Positions 1 through 6,813 of a DNA stretch of 6,991 nucleotides are shown here, one piece after another. A model generated the notes under the pieces. That model was not told the origin of the DNA and did not search any database. It saw only the letters and a program-made list of their open reading frames with translations. The position numbers were made by a program, and so were the translations under genes. The stretch covers positions 1-6,991 of the forward strand of contig CAZCAS010000064.1 in NCBI GenBank assembly GCA_964496725.1. Reading direction: 5' to 3'. This DNA is from JAZGHN01 sp964496725. Its GTDB lineage: Bacteria > Chloroflexota > Dehalococcoidia > Dehalococcoidales > E44-bin46. Each line of letters opens with the position of its first letter. Position 1 is the stretch's first letter.

Positions 1-1525
1 CTTCAGTGCCGGCATCGACCTCAGCGGGTGAGATGGTTAGTGAGCTTAGGGTGAAAACGGCGGATTCCGGTGTTTCTGGTAGCGGTTCTTCTTGCTCGCT
101 GGCAATTATGGCAAAGGTGGTGAAGTGGGCCGTGCAACCGGTGATGGTATGGGTTTCTGGGTCGACGGTGCATTCAACTTCTACCCACTGGTCGGCATCC
201 TCGTCATAGTAGGCTAGAGTCAGGTCCTCTTCATTGACCCCTTCCGGTATCGTATCCGGGTCATAGCTAAATTCAAGGGTTATCGGGGGGTCAAAGTTTG
301 CCCCATCCGGGCCGAAGTCGTAGGCTAATCCAATAATATGGGCATCCTCGGGTGGTGAGGGGGGATTTTCAGTGGCGATTATCTCTAAACTGTCAAGTTG
401 CTCGTCATCCTTGCCCTTTGCAATGGTGCCCTCAGGGATAGTCATGGTTAGCCTGCCATCCTCTGAGGTAGCCTCTATTGTCTTCTCCACTTTACCACTT
501 TGGCTAATGCGAAAATTTGACTCCTCACCAAAAATGTTTCCCTGGATATATTTTTGACCCCCTATGCCGCCTCCGCCTCCACCTCCTGTTGACACATTGA
601 AAATTTCGGGGTGAATGCATTTAGCTAACGCCTCTAGGCCAAGTACTATGCGTCGCCCGGGGCGCTCAACCCAGTCGGATTCAACGTAGTATACCCTATC
701 GTGCTGGAGGGCTGAAACATCTGCCAGCCGGGGCTCAGTATTAACCCAGTCCCATGTATCGGACCCCTCGCCACCCATTGCTGTTACTATGATTACTTCG
801 GGGTCTCGTTCGACTAGCGTCTCAAGGCTGACAGCCGACCATCCTTCAACGTCGGCAAAGATATTTGTTCCTCCCGCTTTTTCAATCAAGTCATTGGCGA
901 AGGTGCCTTCCCCGGCAGTCCATATAGGGTCGTGCCAGACGATGTAGAATACCCTGGGTTTTTCCTCTGGGGAAAGCCCCGCGGTTTTATCTGTTACTCT
1001 GTCAATCCTGTTTTGCATCTTGTCTGTAAGTGAAGCTGCCTCCGCTTCTTTATCTGTTATCTGTCCTACGGTGTTGATATCATCAAGTAAGTCTTCTAAA
1101 TCGGTGGCTTCTATACCAAATACTGTAATCCCCAATCCCTCCAGGGTAGTAATAACTTCCTCAGGGTTAATCTCTTCAGCCATTACAAGGTCGGGTTCGA
1201 GGGCAACTATACTCTCTATACTTGGAGTCCAGGGACCTCCTATCTTTTCCTTTTCCAGAGCTGCCGCTGGATAATCGCAGTAGTCCGTCACTCCTACTAT
1301 TCTATCTGCTAGGTCCAAGGCAAATAGTATCTCGGTATTGGAGGGGGCTAAAGAGATAATGCGCTCCGGCAGTGCCTCGATAGTAACCTCGCGCCCCAGG
1401 TCGTCGGTGACAGTTATGGGGTAGGTAGTGGCTAAACTCGGCTTGGGGAGTATAGTCATCGCTACCAGCGTGGACGCTAGCAGCAAACCACTGAAGATAA
1501 AGAGTTTCTTCTTGATGCTGGGCAT
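1..1525 (-). CDS. Exported TroA/BtuF-like substrate-binding protein fused to C-terminal beta domains (partial, 3' end off window)
   Basis: The frame is open from ATG at 1525 to the left edge: 508 residues and no stop, so the C-terminus is missing. Residues 1-32 look like a signal peptide: KKK at 5-7, a hydrophobic stretch 8-26, and a likely cut after SLA at 30-32. No lipobox cysteine is present. Residues 35-310 resemble the TroA/BtuF/FecB binding fold that delivers corrinoids or iron chelates to an ABC importer: VTDDLGREVTI at 39-49, RIISLAPSNTEILFAL at 55-70, EPDLV at 110-114, GTFANDLIEKAGGTNIF at 207-223, and DPEVIIV at 241-247. Seven glycines (314-320) then lead to a second domain at about 324-475, ending in HFTTFAIIA, as seen in bacterial surface beta-sandwich domains. 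A Pro/Glu linker leads to FTLSSLTISPAEVDAG (491-506), typical of the start of a CARDB repeat. The start is supported by an AAAGGGGG Shine-Dalgarno (1530-1537), 4 bases upstream. Cobalamin is the favoured ligand, but iron-siderophore or haem is possible; no permease or ATPase gene is visible here. Confidence 0.88.
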   Translation of the reverse strand, partial: MPSIKKKLFIFSGLLLASTLVAMTILPKPSLATTYPITVTDDLGREVTIEALPERIISLAPSNTEILFALDLADRIVGVTDYCDYPAAALEKEKIGGPWTPSIESIVALEPDLVMAEEINPEEVITTLEGLGITVFGIEATDLEDLLDDINTVGQITDKEAEAASLTDKMQNRIDRVTDKTAGLSPEEKPRVFYIVWHDPIWTAGEGTFANDLIEKAGGTNIFADVEGWSAVSLETLVERDPEVIIVTAMGGEGSDTWDWVNTEPRLADVSALQHDRVYYVESDWVERPGRRIVLGLEALAKCIHPEIFNVSTGGGGGGGIGGQKYIQGNIFGEESNFRISQSGKVEKTIEATSEDGRLTMTIPEGTIAKGKDDEQLDSLEIIATENPPSPPEDAHIIGLAYDFGPDGANFDPPITLEFSYDPDTIPEGVNEEDLTLAYYDEDADQWVEVECTVDPETHTITGCTAHFTTFAIIASEQEEPLPETPESAVFTLSSLTISPAEVDAGTE

Positions 1526-1559
1526 TTTACCCCCTTTGTCTCTTCATTGCACAAATTAA

Positions 1560-1575
1560 CTTGTTTATAAACAAG
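1560..1575. promoter_or_regulatory. Perfect 16-bp palindrome, candidate operator
   Basis: CTTGTTTATAAACAAG equals its own reverse complement over all 16 bases. It lies just downstream of the -10 box of the predicted promoter, at roughly +3 to +18 of the expected transcript, and 34 bases before the start codon of the binding-protein gene. A dimeric repressor bound here would block initiation or early elongation, so an operator is a reasonable inference. The sequence does not match the classical Fur box that I know. With no spacer at its centre it would make a poor RNA hairpin, which favours a DNA-level role. Confidence 0.5.
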
Positions 1576-1584
1576 GATACTTGC

Positions 1585-1613
1585 ATTGTAGCACCCTTTT
1601 TGAGGGGTGTCAA
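1585..1613 (-). promoter_or_regulatory. Sigma-70-type promoter for the binding-protein gene
   Basis: On the minus strand the -35 box is TTGACA (1608-1613, exact consensus). A 17-base spacer (1591-1607) follows, then the -10 box TACAAT (1585-1590, one mismatch to TATAAT). Transcription should begin near 1578, giving a leader of about 52 bases before the ATG at 1525. The spacer carries a short inverted repeat (CACCC ... GGGTG), which might add a second regulatory contact. The promoter lies about 28 bases beyond the terminator of the upstream operon, so the two units appear to be transcribed separately. Confidence 0.8.
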
Positions 1614-1640
1614 TGCCCTTTGCATGCTTTTTGTGAGGAA

Positions 1641-1677
1641 TTAAAAACTGGTGTGATGGTAGAATCCATCACACCAG
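1641..1677 (-). terminator. Rho-independent terminator of the ribF-tyrS-aminotransferase-serA operon
   Basis: CTGGTGTGATGG (1648-1659) and CCATCACACCAG (1666-1677) form a perfect 12-bp stem around a 6-base loop. Read on the minus strand the stem is followed at once by TTTTT (1643-1647), then AATTCC. On the plus strand the stem is followed by CGGGG, so termination acts only in the minus direction. It lies 66 bases past the serA stop. The 1678-1743 stretch between them shows no further gene or clear structure. Confidence 0.88.
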
Positions 1678-1743
1678 CGGGGCCTTTGCTCTTTCTCGGA
1701 CCGTGGGTTTTTAATCAGGGTCTGGGGTTTCGTCCCTCCCCTG

Positions 1744-3318
1744 CTACAGTCTCACCAGTTTGGCAGTATGAATATCGGGGATAGCGCGAATTTGCTGTAA
1801 GTGTTCCTCGGTCAGGGGTTCGTCCAGGGCTAATACCATTAGTGCCTTCCCTCTGGGTTTAAGGCGGCTCACGTGCATGAAACTGATGTCTACGTCAGCG
1901 TCGCCGGTTACCTTGCTCACGGCGCTGATGAGGCCGGGGCGGTCTATGTGGTCACTGAACAAGAAATAACCTCCGGTGGGTACAACATCAAGCCAGTAGT
2001 TATTCACCCGGACAATATGTGGCGCACCGCGCATTACGGTTCCAGCCACGGTAATAACACCGGCAGTGGTGGTGGCGGTAACATCGATAAGGCTGGCATA
2101 ATTTTCACAGGTGGTTTCCTTCCCCTCTACCACGGCTAGGCCGCGCCGAGTAGCTACCACATTGGCATTGATTAGGTTAACTCGTTCTTCGCTTATCTCA
2201 TCGAGCAATCCCCTGAGGACAGAGGCTTTGAGCACATCGGTCTCATACTCGGCAATCTCGCCCTCATATTTAACCTGGATGGCATTCATTTGCCCCTCAG
2301 TTAGTTGGCTGACCAGCTTGCCTATTGCGTAAGCCAACTCAATAAAGGGGGCTAGTGTTACCAGGGTTTCGGGAGGGATAAAGGGGGCATTGACCGCATA
2401 TCTGGCGGGCTGTCCGCTGAATACGGTGATAATCTGTTCCGCAGCATCCTTTGCCACCATGGCTTGAGCTTCAGTTGTGGAGGCTCCTAAATGGGGGGTA
2501 ACAATGACGTTATTATTTTCAAAAAGGGCACTCTTGGTAGTCGGTTCTTTAGAGAAGACGTCAATGGCGGCCCCGGCCACTCTCTTCTCCTTTATTGCCT
2601 GAGCCAATGCCTCCTCGTCAATTAAGCCACCCCGGGCAGTGTTGATAATACGAACTGTCGGTTTGACTAAAGCCAGCTCCTTGGCTCCAATGATTTCCTT
2701 GGTTGATGCTGTCAATGGGAGGTGGAGGGTAATAAAATCTGATTCTTTAAGCAGCTGTTCTAGAGAGACAAGCTCTACTTTCAGGTGGTGGGCGTGGTCG
2801 ACGGAGATGAAGGGGTCGTGGGCGATGAGATTCATTTCCAGACCTCGCGCCCGTCTGGCTACCTCCGAACCCACATTGCCTAAGCCTATAATGCCTAAGG
2901 TTTTATTTCTGATCTCGGTCCCCATGAAATCGCCGCGCCGCCATATCCCCGATTTTAGCACGGCGTTAGCCTGGGGGACATTGCGGGCTAGGGCGAACAT
3001 GAGGGCGACAGTGTGCTCTGCCGCTGAGGTAACATTGCCGCTGGGGGCGTTAACTACAACAATACCGCGTCGAGTCGCTTCTTCTACGTCGATGTTGTCT
3101 ACACCGATGCCGGCACGGGCGATAATCTGTAGCTTTTCTCCGGCTTGTATCACCTCGGCTGAGACCTGCGTCTGACTGCGCACCAACAGCGCCTCATAAT
3201 CGCCGATTATGGGGATTAGTTCCTCTGGTTTTAAGCCTAACTTGATATCTACTTCGGCGTGGCTGCGCAGAATGTCTATCCCTTCGTCGGAAATAGGTTC
3301 GGTGATTAAGACCTTCAT
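1744..3318 (-). CDS. serA: D-3-phosphoglycerate dehydrogenase
   Basis: This gene encodes 524 residues, the usual length for the long (type 1) form of SerA. SerA is cytoplasmic and oxidises 3-phosphoglycerate to 3-phosphohydroxypyruvate with NAD+, the first step of serine synthesis. The Rossmann motif GLGNVG is at 145-150, and Asp168 at the end of the following strand fits a preference for NAD. The catalytic trio is visible: Arg229 (in NTARGG), Glu258 (in DVFSKEP) and His276 (in TPHLGAST). Residues about 306-440 match the intervening ASB domain. A C-terminal ACT domain (about 452-524) carries the HIDRPGLI effector-site motif at 457-464, so feedback inhibition by serine is likely though not proven. 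The ATG overlaps the stop of the upstream aminotransferase as ATGA (3315-3318), with an AGGGG Shine-Dalgarno at 3328-3332, which indicates translational coupling. It is the last gene of the operon. Confidence 0.97.
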   Translation of the reverse strand: MKVLITEPISDEGIDILRSHAEVDIKLGLKPEELIPIIGDYEALLVRSQTQVSAEVIQAGEKLQIIARAGIGVDNIDVEEATRRGIVVVNAPSGNVTSAAEHTVALMFALARNVPQANAVLKSGIWRRGDFMGTEIRNKTLGIIGLGNVGSEVARRARGLEMNLIAHDPFISVDHAHHLKVELVSLEQLLKESDFITLHLPLTASTKEIIGAKELALVKPTVRIINTARGGLIDEEALAQAIKEKRVAGAAIDVFSKEPTTKSALFENNNVIVTPHLGASTTEAQAMVAKDAAEQIITVFSGQPARYAVNAPFIPPETLVTLAPFIELAYAIGKLVSQLTEGQMNAIQVKYEGEIAEYETDVLKASVLRGLLDEISEERVNLINANVVATRRGLAVVEGKETTCENYASLIDVTATTTAGVITVAGTVMRGAPHIVRVNNYWLDVVPTGGYFLFSDHIDRPGLISAVSKVTGDADVDISFMHVSRLKPRGKALMVLALDEPLTEEHLQQIRAIPDIHTAKLVRL

Positions 3319-4412
3319 TTCGGCTGACCCCTGAATCCAGCCTGGGGCAACGCTACTTTCAACGCTGATATCACCTGTTCAATATCATCTTCAGTTACCC
3401 GGCCCAGGTGTCCGATGCGGAATATCTTACCGTTCAGTTTCTGCTGCCCCCCAGAGAGCTCAATCTGGTGTTTCTCTCTTAGAATCTTGCGCATCTTGTT
3501 GACATCAAGTCCGTCCGAAGCCGCTACGGCAGTAACCGTGTTGGAGGCGTAGTTTTCATCAGCAAAGAGGGATAGCCCCAGCGATTTTGCTCCCGCCCGT
3601 GCCGCTTGGCCTACGCGGATATGCCGGGCTATGATGTTGGGCAGGCCTTCTTTTAGCATCATTTCCAGTGATACCTGCAGGGCAAATATTGCCGGAATGA
3701 CCGGCGTCCATGGTGTTTGCCCCTTCTCCAGATAACTCTTCGCCTGGGAGAAGTCCCAGTAGAAGCGAGGCATCCTGGCCTTGGCATGGGCTTGCCATGC
3801 CTCGGGGCTGACGCTAACCATTGCCAGACCCGGAGGAGCCATCCACCCTTTCTGCGAGCCGGTAACGACGACATCGCAGCGCCAGTTATCCACCGGCAGA
3901 TTGATTGAGCCCAGACTGCTGATGGCATCAACCAGTAATAATTTATCGAATTCCTTGACAGCAGAGCTGATTGAGGCCAGGTCGTTGGTAACGCCAGTGG
4001 AGGTTTCATTATGGGTGACCAGCACTGCTTTGATTTTGGGTTCAGCGTGGAGGGCTTGTCGCACCGCATCGGCCTCGGCTGCTTGCCCCCACTCAAAGCG
4101 GAGCGGGATTACCTCAGCCCCGAATTGTTGGGCGATGGTGGCGAAGCGTTCCCCGAAAACGCCGATGGATGCCGATAGTACCTTGTCTCCTGGTGACAGG
4201 GTGTTAACGATAGCTGCCTCCAGACCACCCGTCCCCGAACCAGTGAGCAGAAAAACATCATTCTCGGTCTGGAACAGCTGCTTTAGATTGGCTGTCGCTT
4301 TATCTATTATCTGCCCGAATTCCTCACCCCGATGGTTTATCATCTGCCTGGACATCGCCTTTAGCACCTCATCGGGGACCGGCGTGGGTCCGGGGATGCG
4401 TAATTGTTCCAC
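3315..4412 (-). CDS. Class V PLP aminotransferase, alanine-glyoxylate / serine-pyruvate type
   Basis: This gene encodes 365 residues of the AGXT/PucG-like fold-type I, class V aminotransferase family and appears full length. The N-terminus IPGPTPVP (6-13) is the family signature. GSGTGGLEAA (58-67) is the phosphate-binding loop, HNETSTG (134-140) lies in the active site, and Asp162 should contact the pyridine nitrogen. Lys188 in TGSQKG is the expected PLP Schiff-base lysine, and Arg332 in FRIGHLG the carboxylate-binding arginine. The start is GTG at 4412, chosen because AAGGAG (4420-4425) sits 7 bases upstream; its G is shared with the TAG stop of tyrS. The 4-base overlap with serA suggests that the substrate is the SerA product (phosphohydroxypyruvate, a SerC-like role) or hydroxypyruvate/glyoxylate. 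The sequence alone cannot decide between these, so no gene symbol is given. Confidence 0.93.
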   Translation of the reverse strand: MEQLRIPGPTPVPDEVLKAMSRQMINHRGEEFGQIIDKATANLKQLFQTENDVFLLTGSGTGGLEAAIVNTLSPGDKVLSASIGVFGERFATIAQQFGAEVIPLRFEWGQAAEADAVRQALHAEPKIKAVLVTHNETSTGVTNDLASISSAVKEFDKLLLVDAISSLGSINLPVDNWRCDVVVTGSQKGWMAPPGLAMVSVSPEAWQAHAKARMPRFYWDFSQAKSYLEKGQTPWTPVIPAIFALQVSLEMMLKEGLPNIIARHIRVGQAARAGAKSLGLSLFADENYASNTVTAVAASDGLDVNKMRKILREKHQIELSGGQQKLNGKIFRIGHLGRVTEDDIEQVISALKVALPQAGFRGQPK

Positions 4413-5770
4413 TATTTATCTCCTTTATTTTGCGGTTTATCAGCGTCTATCACTCGGGCAAAACGTCGCTTACCTACTTTGATAATGCTGCCGTTTTTTA
4501 CTGTGACTCTATTACCTGAGATTTTCTTATTGTCTATGATGACTGCTCCCTGAGCAATCAGCCTGTTAGCCTCGCTTCTACTTTTAGCCAGATTCGTTAC
4601 TACTAATAGGCTGCTAGTATCAACTTCGATTCCCTGTTCGCTAAAGTCAAAAACCTTAAATGCATCTGCAAGCTTAGCTATGGGTTTTTTTAGCGATTGG
4701 GCGATTTCTTTAAACGCTGCACTCAGTGGGAGTGTAGCAGCTGCCATTGGGTTCATAGGTAGTGCAAATTCCTTTATCTCTTTAGGCAATTCCTTCCTCT
4801 GAACTACTTTGGCGAAATGCCCCTCCGCTTCAGTGGCTGCCTTTTGGTCGTAGAGCTGGGTGACAATCTCCCTTGCCAGCCGTTTCTTGAGCTCCATCGG
4901 ATTAACGGTGGCCTGTTCAAGCGCTTGCCTGAACTCCCTCAACTCCTCATCAGGGACGTCTGTTACCAGCTCAAAGTAGTCCATGATTAGGCTGTCGGGG
5001 ATGGACATCACCTTGCCGTATATCTCATGGGGTGGCTCGGCAACGCCGATGTAGTTTCCTAGGCTCTTGCTCATCTTCTGGCTGCCGTCAGTCCCCACCA
5101 ACAGCGGGGTCATAAAGCATTGCTGGGGTGGTTGTCCTGCCGTCGCCTGCAGTTCCCTGCCTACTAGGAGGTTGAACTTCTGGTCAATCCCACCGAATTC
5201 AACATCGGACTTGATAGCTACGGAGTCGTAGGCTTGGAGCAATGGATACAGCAGTTCGGTTATGGCGATGGGTTGCCCCTCGCTATATCGCTTGCTGAAG
5301 TCCTCTCGCGCCATTAGCTGGGCTATAGTGAACTTGCTGGTAAGCTTGATGATATCGGCGAGGGTAAATTTACCGAACCACTCGCTCTGCCACCTTACCT
5401 CGGTTCTTTTTCTATCCACCACCTTGAAGAACTGCTCCATGTAGGTTTCAGCGTTAGCCTCCACCTGTTTCTTAGACAGCATAGGTCGGGTGGCGGAGAC
5501 GCCGCTGGGGTCGCCGATCTGGGCTGTCCAGTCGCCAACGATAAGGATGACCTGATGCCCCCAATCCTGAAATTGGCGCAGCTTCTTCAGGGCTACCATG
5601 TGACCCAGGTGGATATCGGGGAAACTGGGGTCGAAGCCCTCCTTCAGTCGCAGTTTCTTGCCCGAGCGGAGTAGCTTTGTCATCTCGTCTTCGACTATGA
5701 TTTCAGCCACCCCCCGCCTCAGCAGGCGCTTGATATCTTGTTTGCTCATGGCTTTTTTGTTGGTGTTCAT
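4412..5770 (-). CDS. tyrS: Tyrosyl-tRNA synthetase
   Basis: This gene encodes 452 residues of a cytoplasmic class I synthetase that charges tRNA-Tyr with tyrosine. The HIGH-type ATP motif is HLGH at 54-57, in the context FPDIHLGH. The second ATP motif is an exact KMSKS at 232-236. The layout resembles the type 2 (TyrZ-like) bacterial subfamily, including GDWTAQIGDPSG (79-90) and GGIDQKFNLLVGREL (193-207). An S4 RNA-binding domain follows at about 388-441 (SRSEANRLIAQGAVIIDN onward), with a charged tail. The ATG at 5770 has AGAGG 7 bases upstream, inside the last codons of ribF. A second ATG at 5749 (Met8) would give a protein seven residues shorter; the first is preferred because of this Shine-Dalgarno. 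Position 91 is Val in GDPSGV, where I recall a basic residue being more usual, a minor oddity. There is a 3-base gap to ribF and a 1-base overlap with the aminotransferase. Confidence 0.96.
   Translation of the reverse strand: MNTNKKAMSKQDIKRLLRRGVAEIIVEDEMTKLLRSGKKLRLKEGFDPSFPDIHLGHMVALKKLRQFQDWGHQVILIVGDWTAQIGDPSGVSATRPMLSKKQVEANAETYMEQFFKVVDRKRTEVRWQSEWFGKFTLADIIKLTSKFTIAQLMAREDFSKRYSEGQPIAITELLYPLLQAYDSVAIKSDVEFGGIDQKFNLLVGRELQATAGQPPQQCFMTPLLVGTDGSQKMSKSLGNYIGVAEPPHEIYGKVMSIPDSLIMDYFELVTDVPDEELREFRQALEQATVNPMELKKRLAREIVTQLYDQKAATEAEGHFAKVVQRKELPKEIKEFALPMNPMAAATLPLSAAFKEIAQSLKKPIAKLADAFKVFDFSEQGIEVDTSSLLVVTNLAKSRSEANRLIAQGAVIIDNKKISGNRVTVKNGSIIKVGKRRFARVIDADKPQNKGDK
4420..4425 (-). promoter_or_regulatory. 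Shine-Dalgarno that fixes the GTG start of the aminotransferase
   Basis: AAGGAG on the minus strand lies 7 bases before GTG at 4410-4412. It falls inside the final codons of tyrS, so ribosomes finishing tyrS stop on top of the next start (TAGTG). It is the strongest Shine-Dalgarno in the operon and supports GTG over any downstream ATG. Confidence 0.75.
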
Positions 5771-5773
5771 GGT

Positions 5774-6706
5774 TTAGCCTCTATCTTTTGTTGTTAATAT
5801 AGCCCTTCCCTGTTTTATGTCCTCGGCTATTTGTTTCTTTAATTCATCAGCAGTGCCAAACCGCTTCTCGCTGCGGAGCCGTTCCACGAGGTCAATGGTG
5901 AGTTCGCGCCCGTATAGGTCGCCGTGGTAATCGAGGATGTAGACCTCTATGGTGCGCTGGCTGCCCTCGAAGGTAGGCTGTTTGCCGATGTTAGTCATTG
6001 ATTGATAGGTTTGACCATCAATGTGGGCCCAGGTGGCGTAAACTCCGTCAGCGGGGATAGCCTGCCTCGGGTCTATATCCATATTGGCGGTGGGAGAACC
6101 TAACCCCGTGCCTCGTCCCGTCCCTTTGGTTACTCGTCCATTGAGGCTAAAGGGACGGCCGATTAGCTGGAGCACCTTTTTCATATCTCCATTGCCCAAA
6201 GCATTCCTGATAGTGGTGCTACTTACCACTTCGCCGTTTATCATTACGGGTGGTATTACTGTCACGCTGAAGTTCATATCTTTTCCTGCTGTGTCGAGGG
6301 TGGTGGTGTTGCCCTCCCGATTTCTGCCCAGGGCAAAGTCGGGCCCGATTACCAGTCCGCGCATTCTGAGGTGTTCCTTGAGCAGGTTTAGGAACTGGCG
6401 GGCATCGAGCCGTGCCAGCTCGCTGGTGAAGGAGAGGACAACGATAACTTCAACGCCTTCATTTTTTATCAGGTGGACTCTCTGGGCAAGGTCGGTTAAG
6501 AATGGCAGCTTGGCCTGAGGTGACAGCACTTCCTGGGGGTGCTGGTTGAAGGTTACCACTCCACTGAGCAAATTCTGCCCTCTAGCCTGCTCCGTTAGCT
6601 GTGAGAGCAGGTATTTATGCCCAAGATGGACCCCGTCAAAGACACCGATGGTTAGCAGTGTATCTTTCTCAGGTCTCGACTTGGCTAACTCTTCCTCTAT
6701 TTGCAT
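5774..6706 (-). CDS. ribF: Bifunctional riboflavin kinase / FMN adenylyltransferase
   Basis: This gene encodes 310 residues, the normal length for bifunctional RibF. RibF is cytoplasmic: it phosphorylates riboflavin to FMN and adenylates FMN to FAD. The N-terminal adenylyltransferase domain shows GVFDGVHLGH (21-30), the nucleotidyltransferase HxGH signature. It also has TFNQHP (52-57), IGPDFALGRNREG (120-132) and VSSTTIR (161-167). The C-terminal kinase domain shows the motif with GRVTKGTGRGTGLGSPTAN (190-208), NIGKQPTF (239-246), and the candidate catalytic Glu254 before HGDLYGREL (261-269). Residue 204 is Ser in LGSPTAN, where Phe or Ile is more usual; the motif is otherwise intact. The ATG at 6706 has only a modest AAAGG Shine-Dalgarno, 8 bases upstream. 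This is the first gene of the four-gene operon. No FMN riboswitch is recognisable in its leader of about 100 bases. Confidence 0.96.
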   Translation of the reverse strand: MQIEEELAKSRPEKDTLLTIGVFDGVHLGHKYLLSQLTEQARGQNLLSGVVTFNQHPQEVLSPQAKLPFLTDLAQRVHLIKNEGVEVIVVLSFTSELARLDARQFLNLLKEHLRMRGLVIGPDFALGRNREGNTTTLDTAGKDMNFSVTVIPPVMINGEVVSSTTIRNALGNGDMKKVLQLIGRPFSLNGRVTKGTGRGTGLGSPTANMDIDPRQAIPADGVYATWAHIDGQTYQSMTNIGKQPTFEGSQRTIEVYILDYHGDLYGRELTIDLVERLRSEKRFGTADELKKQIAEDIKQGRAILTTKDRG

Positions 6707-6744
6707 AATGTTTGCCTTTGAGAGCGGGAGTATTAAGAAGACAT

Positions 6745-6770
6745 GGCGTTGGATAGGGGATAAAAACGCC
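6745..6770 (-). other. Leader inverted repeat upstream of ribF
   Basis: GGCGTT (6745-6750) and AACGCC (6765-6770) form a perfect 6-bp stem around a 14-base loop in the predicted ribF leader, about 40 bases before the start codon. There is no T-run directly after it on the minus strand, so it is not a standard terminator. It could be a leader hairpin or could be chance. Confidence 0.3.
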
Positions 6771-6776
6771 TATAAT
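6749..6776 (+). promoter_or_regulatory. Possible distal plus-strand promoter toward tRNA-Thr
   Basis: TTGGAT (6749-6754), a 16-base spacer and an exact TATAAT (6771-6776) occur on the plus strand. A transcript from here would start about 127 bases before the tRNA. It overlaps the leader hairpin described for ribF. The -35 match is only moderate, so this is a weak call. Confidence 0.3.
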
Positions 6777-6813
6777 AGAATCCCAGCAATTATCATAGTC
6801 GGAGTTTTTAAAA

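Noticed and set aside
554..586. CCGCCTCCGCCTCCACCTCC repeat as a possible microsatellite or repeat element
   Set aside because: It is the codon run for the seven-glycine linker of the minus-strand protein, with mixed Gly codons, so coding explains it.
1527..1547. Six-codon mini-ORF (MKRQRG, stop TAA) on the minus strand in the binding-protein leader, overlapping its Shine-Dalgarno
   Set aside because: It has no ribosome-binding site of its own and no regulatory codon run. An ATG this close to a start is expected often by chance.
1526..1743. Possible cobalamin riboswitch upstream of a BtuF-like gene
   Set aside because: The predicted leader is only about 52 bases, far too short for a cobalamin aptamer. 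The upstream bases are accounted for by the terminator and promoter, and no B12-box-like segment is seen.
2639..3175. Plus-strand open frame of 178 codons antisense to serA
   Set aside because: It lies entirely within the serA Rossmann domain. The translation is low in structure and recognisable motifs, and serA is unambiguous.
3659..4482. Long open frames on both strands overlapping the aminotransferase (for example 3781-4482 on the plus strand)
   Set aside because: They are antisense or out-of-frame shadows of a gene with clear PLP-enzyme motifs, and their translations show no recognisable domain.
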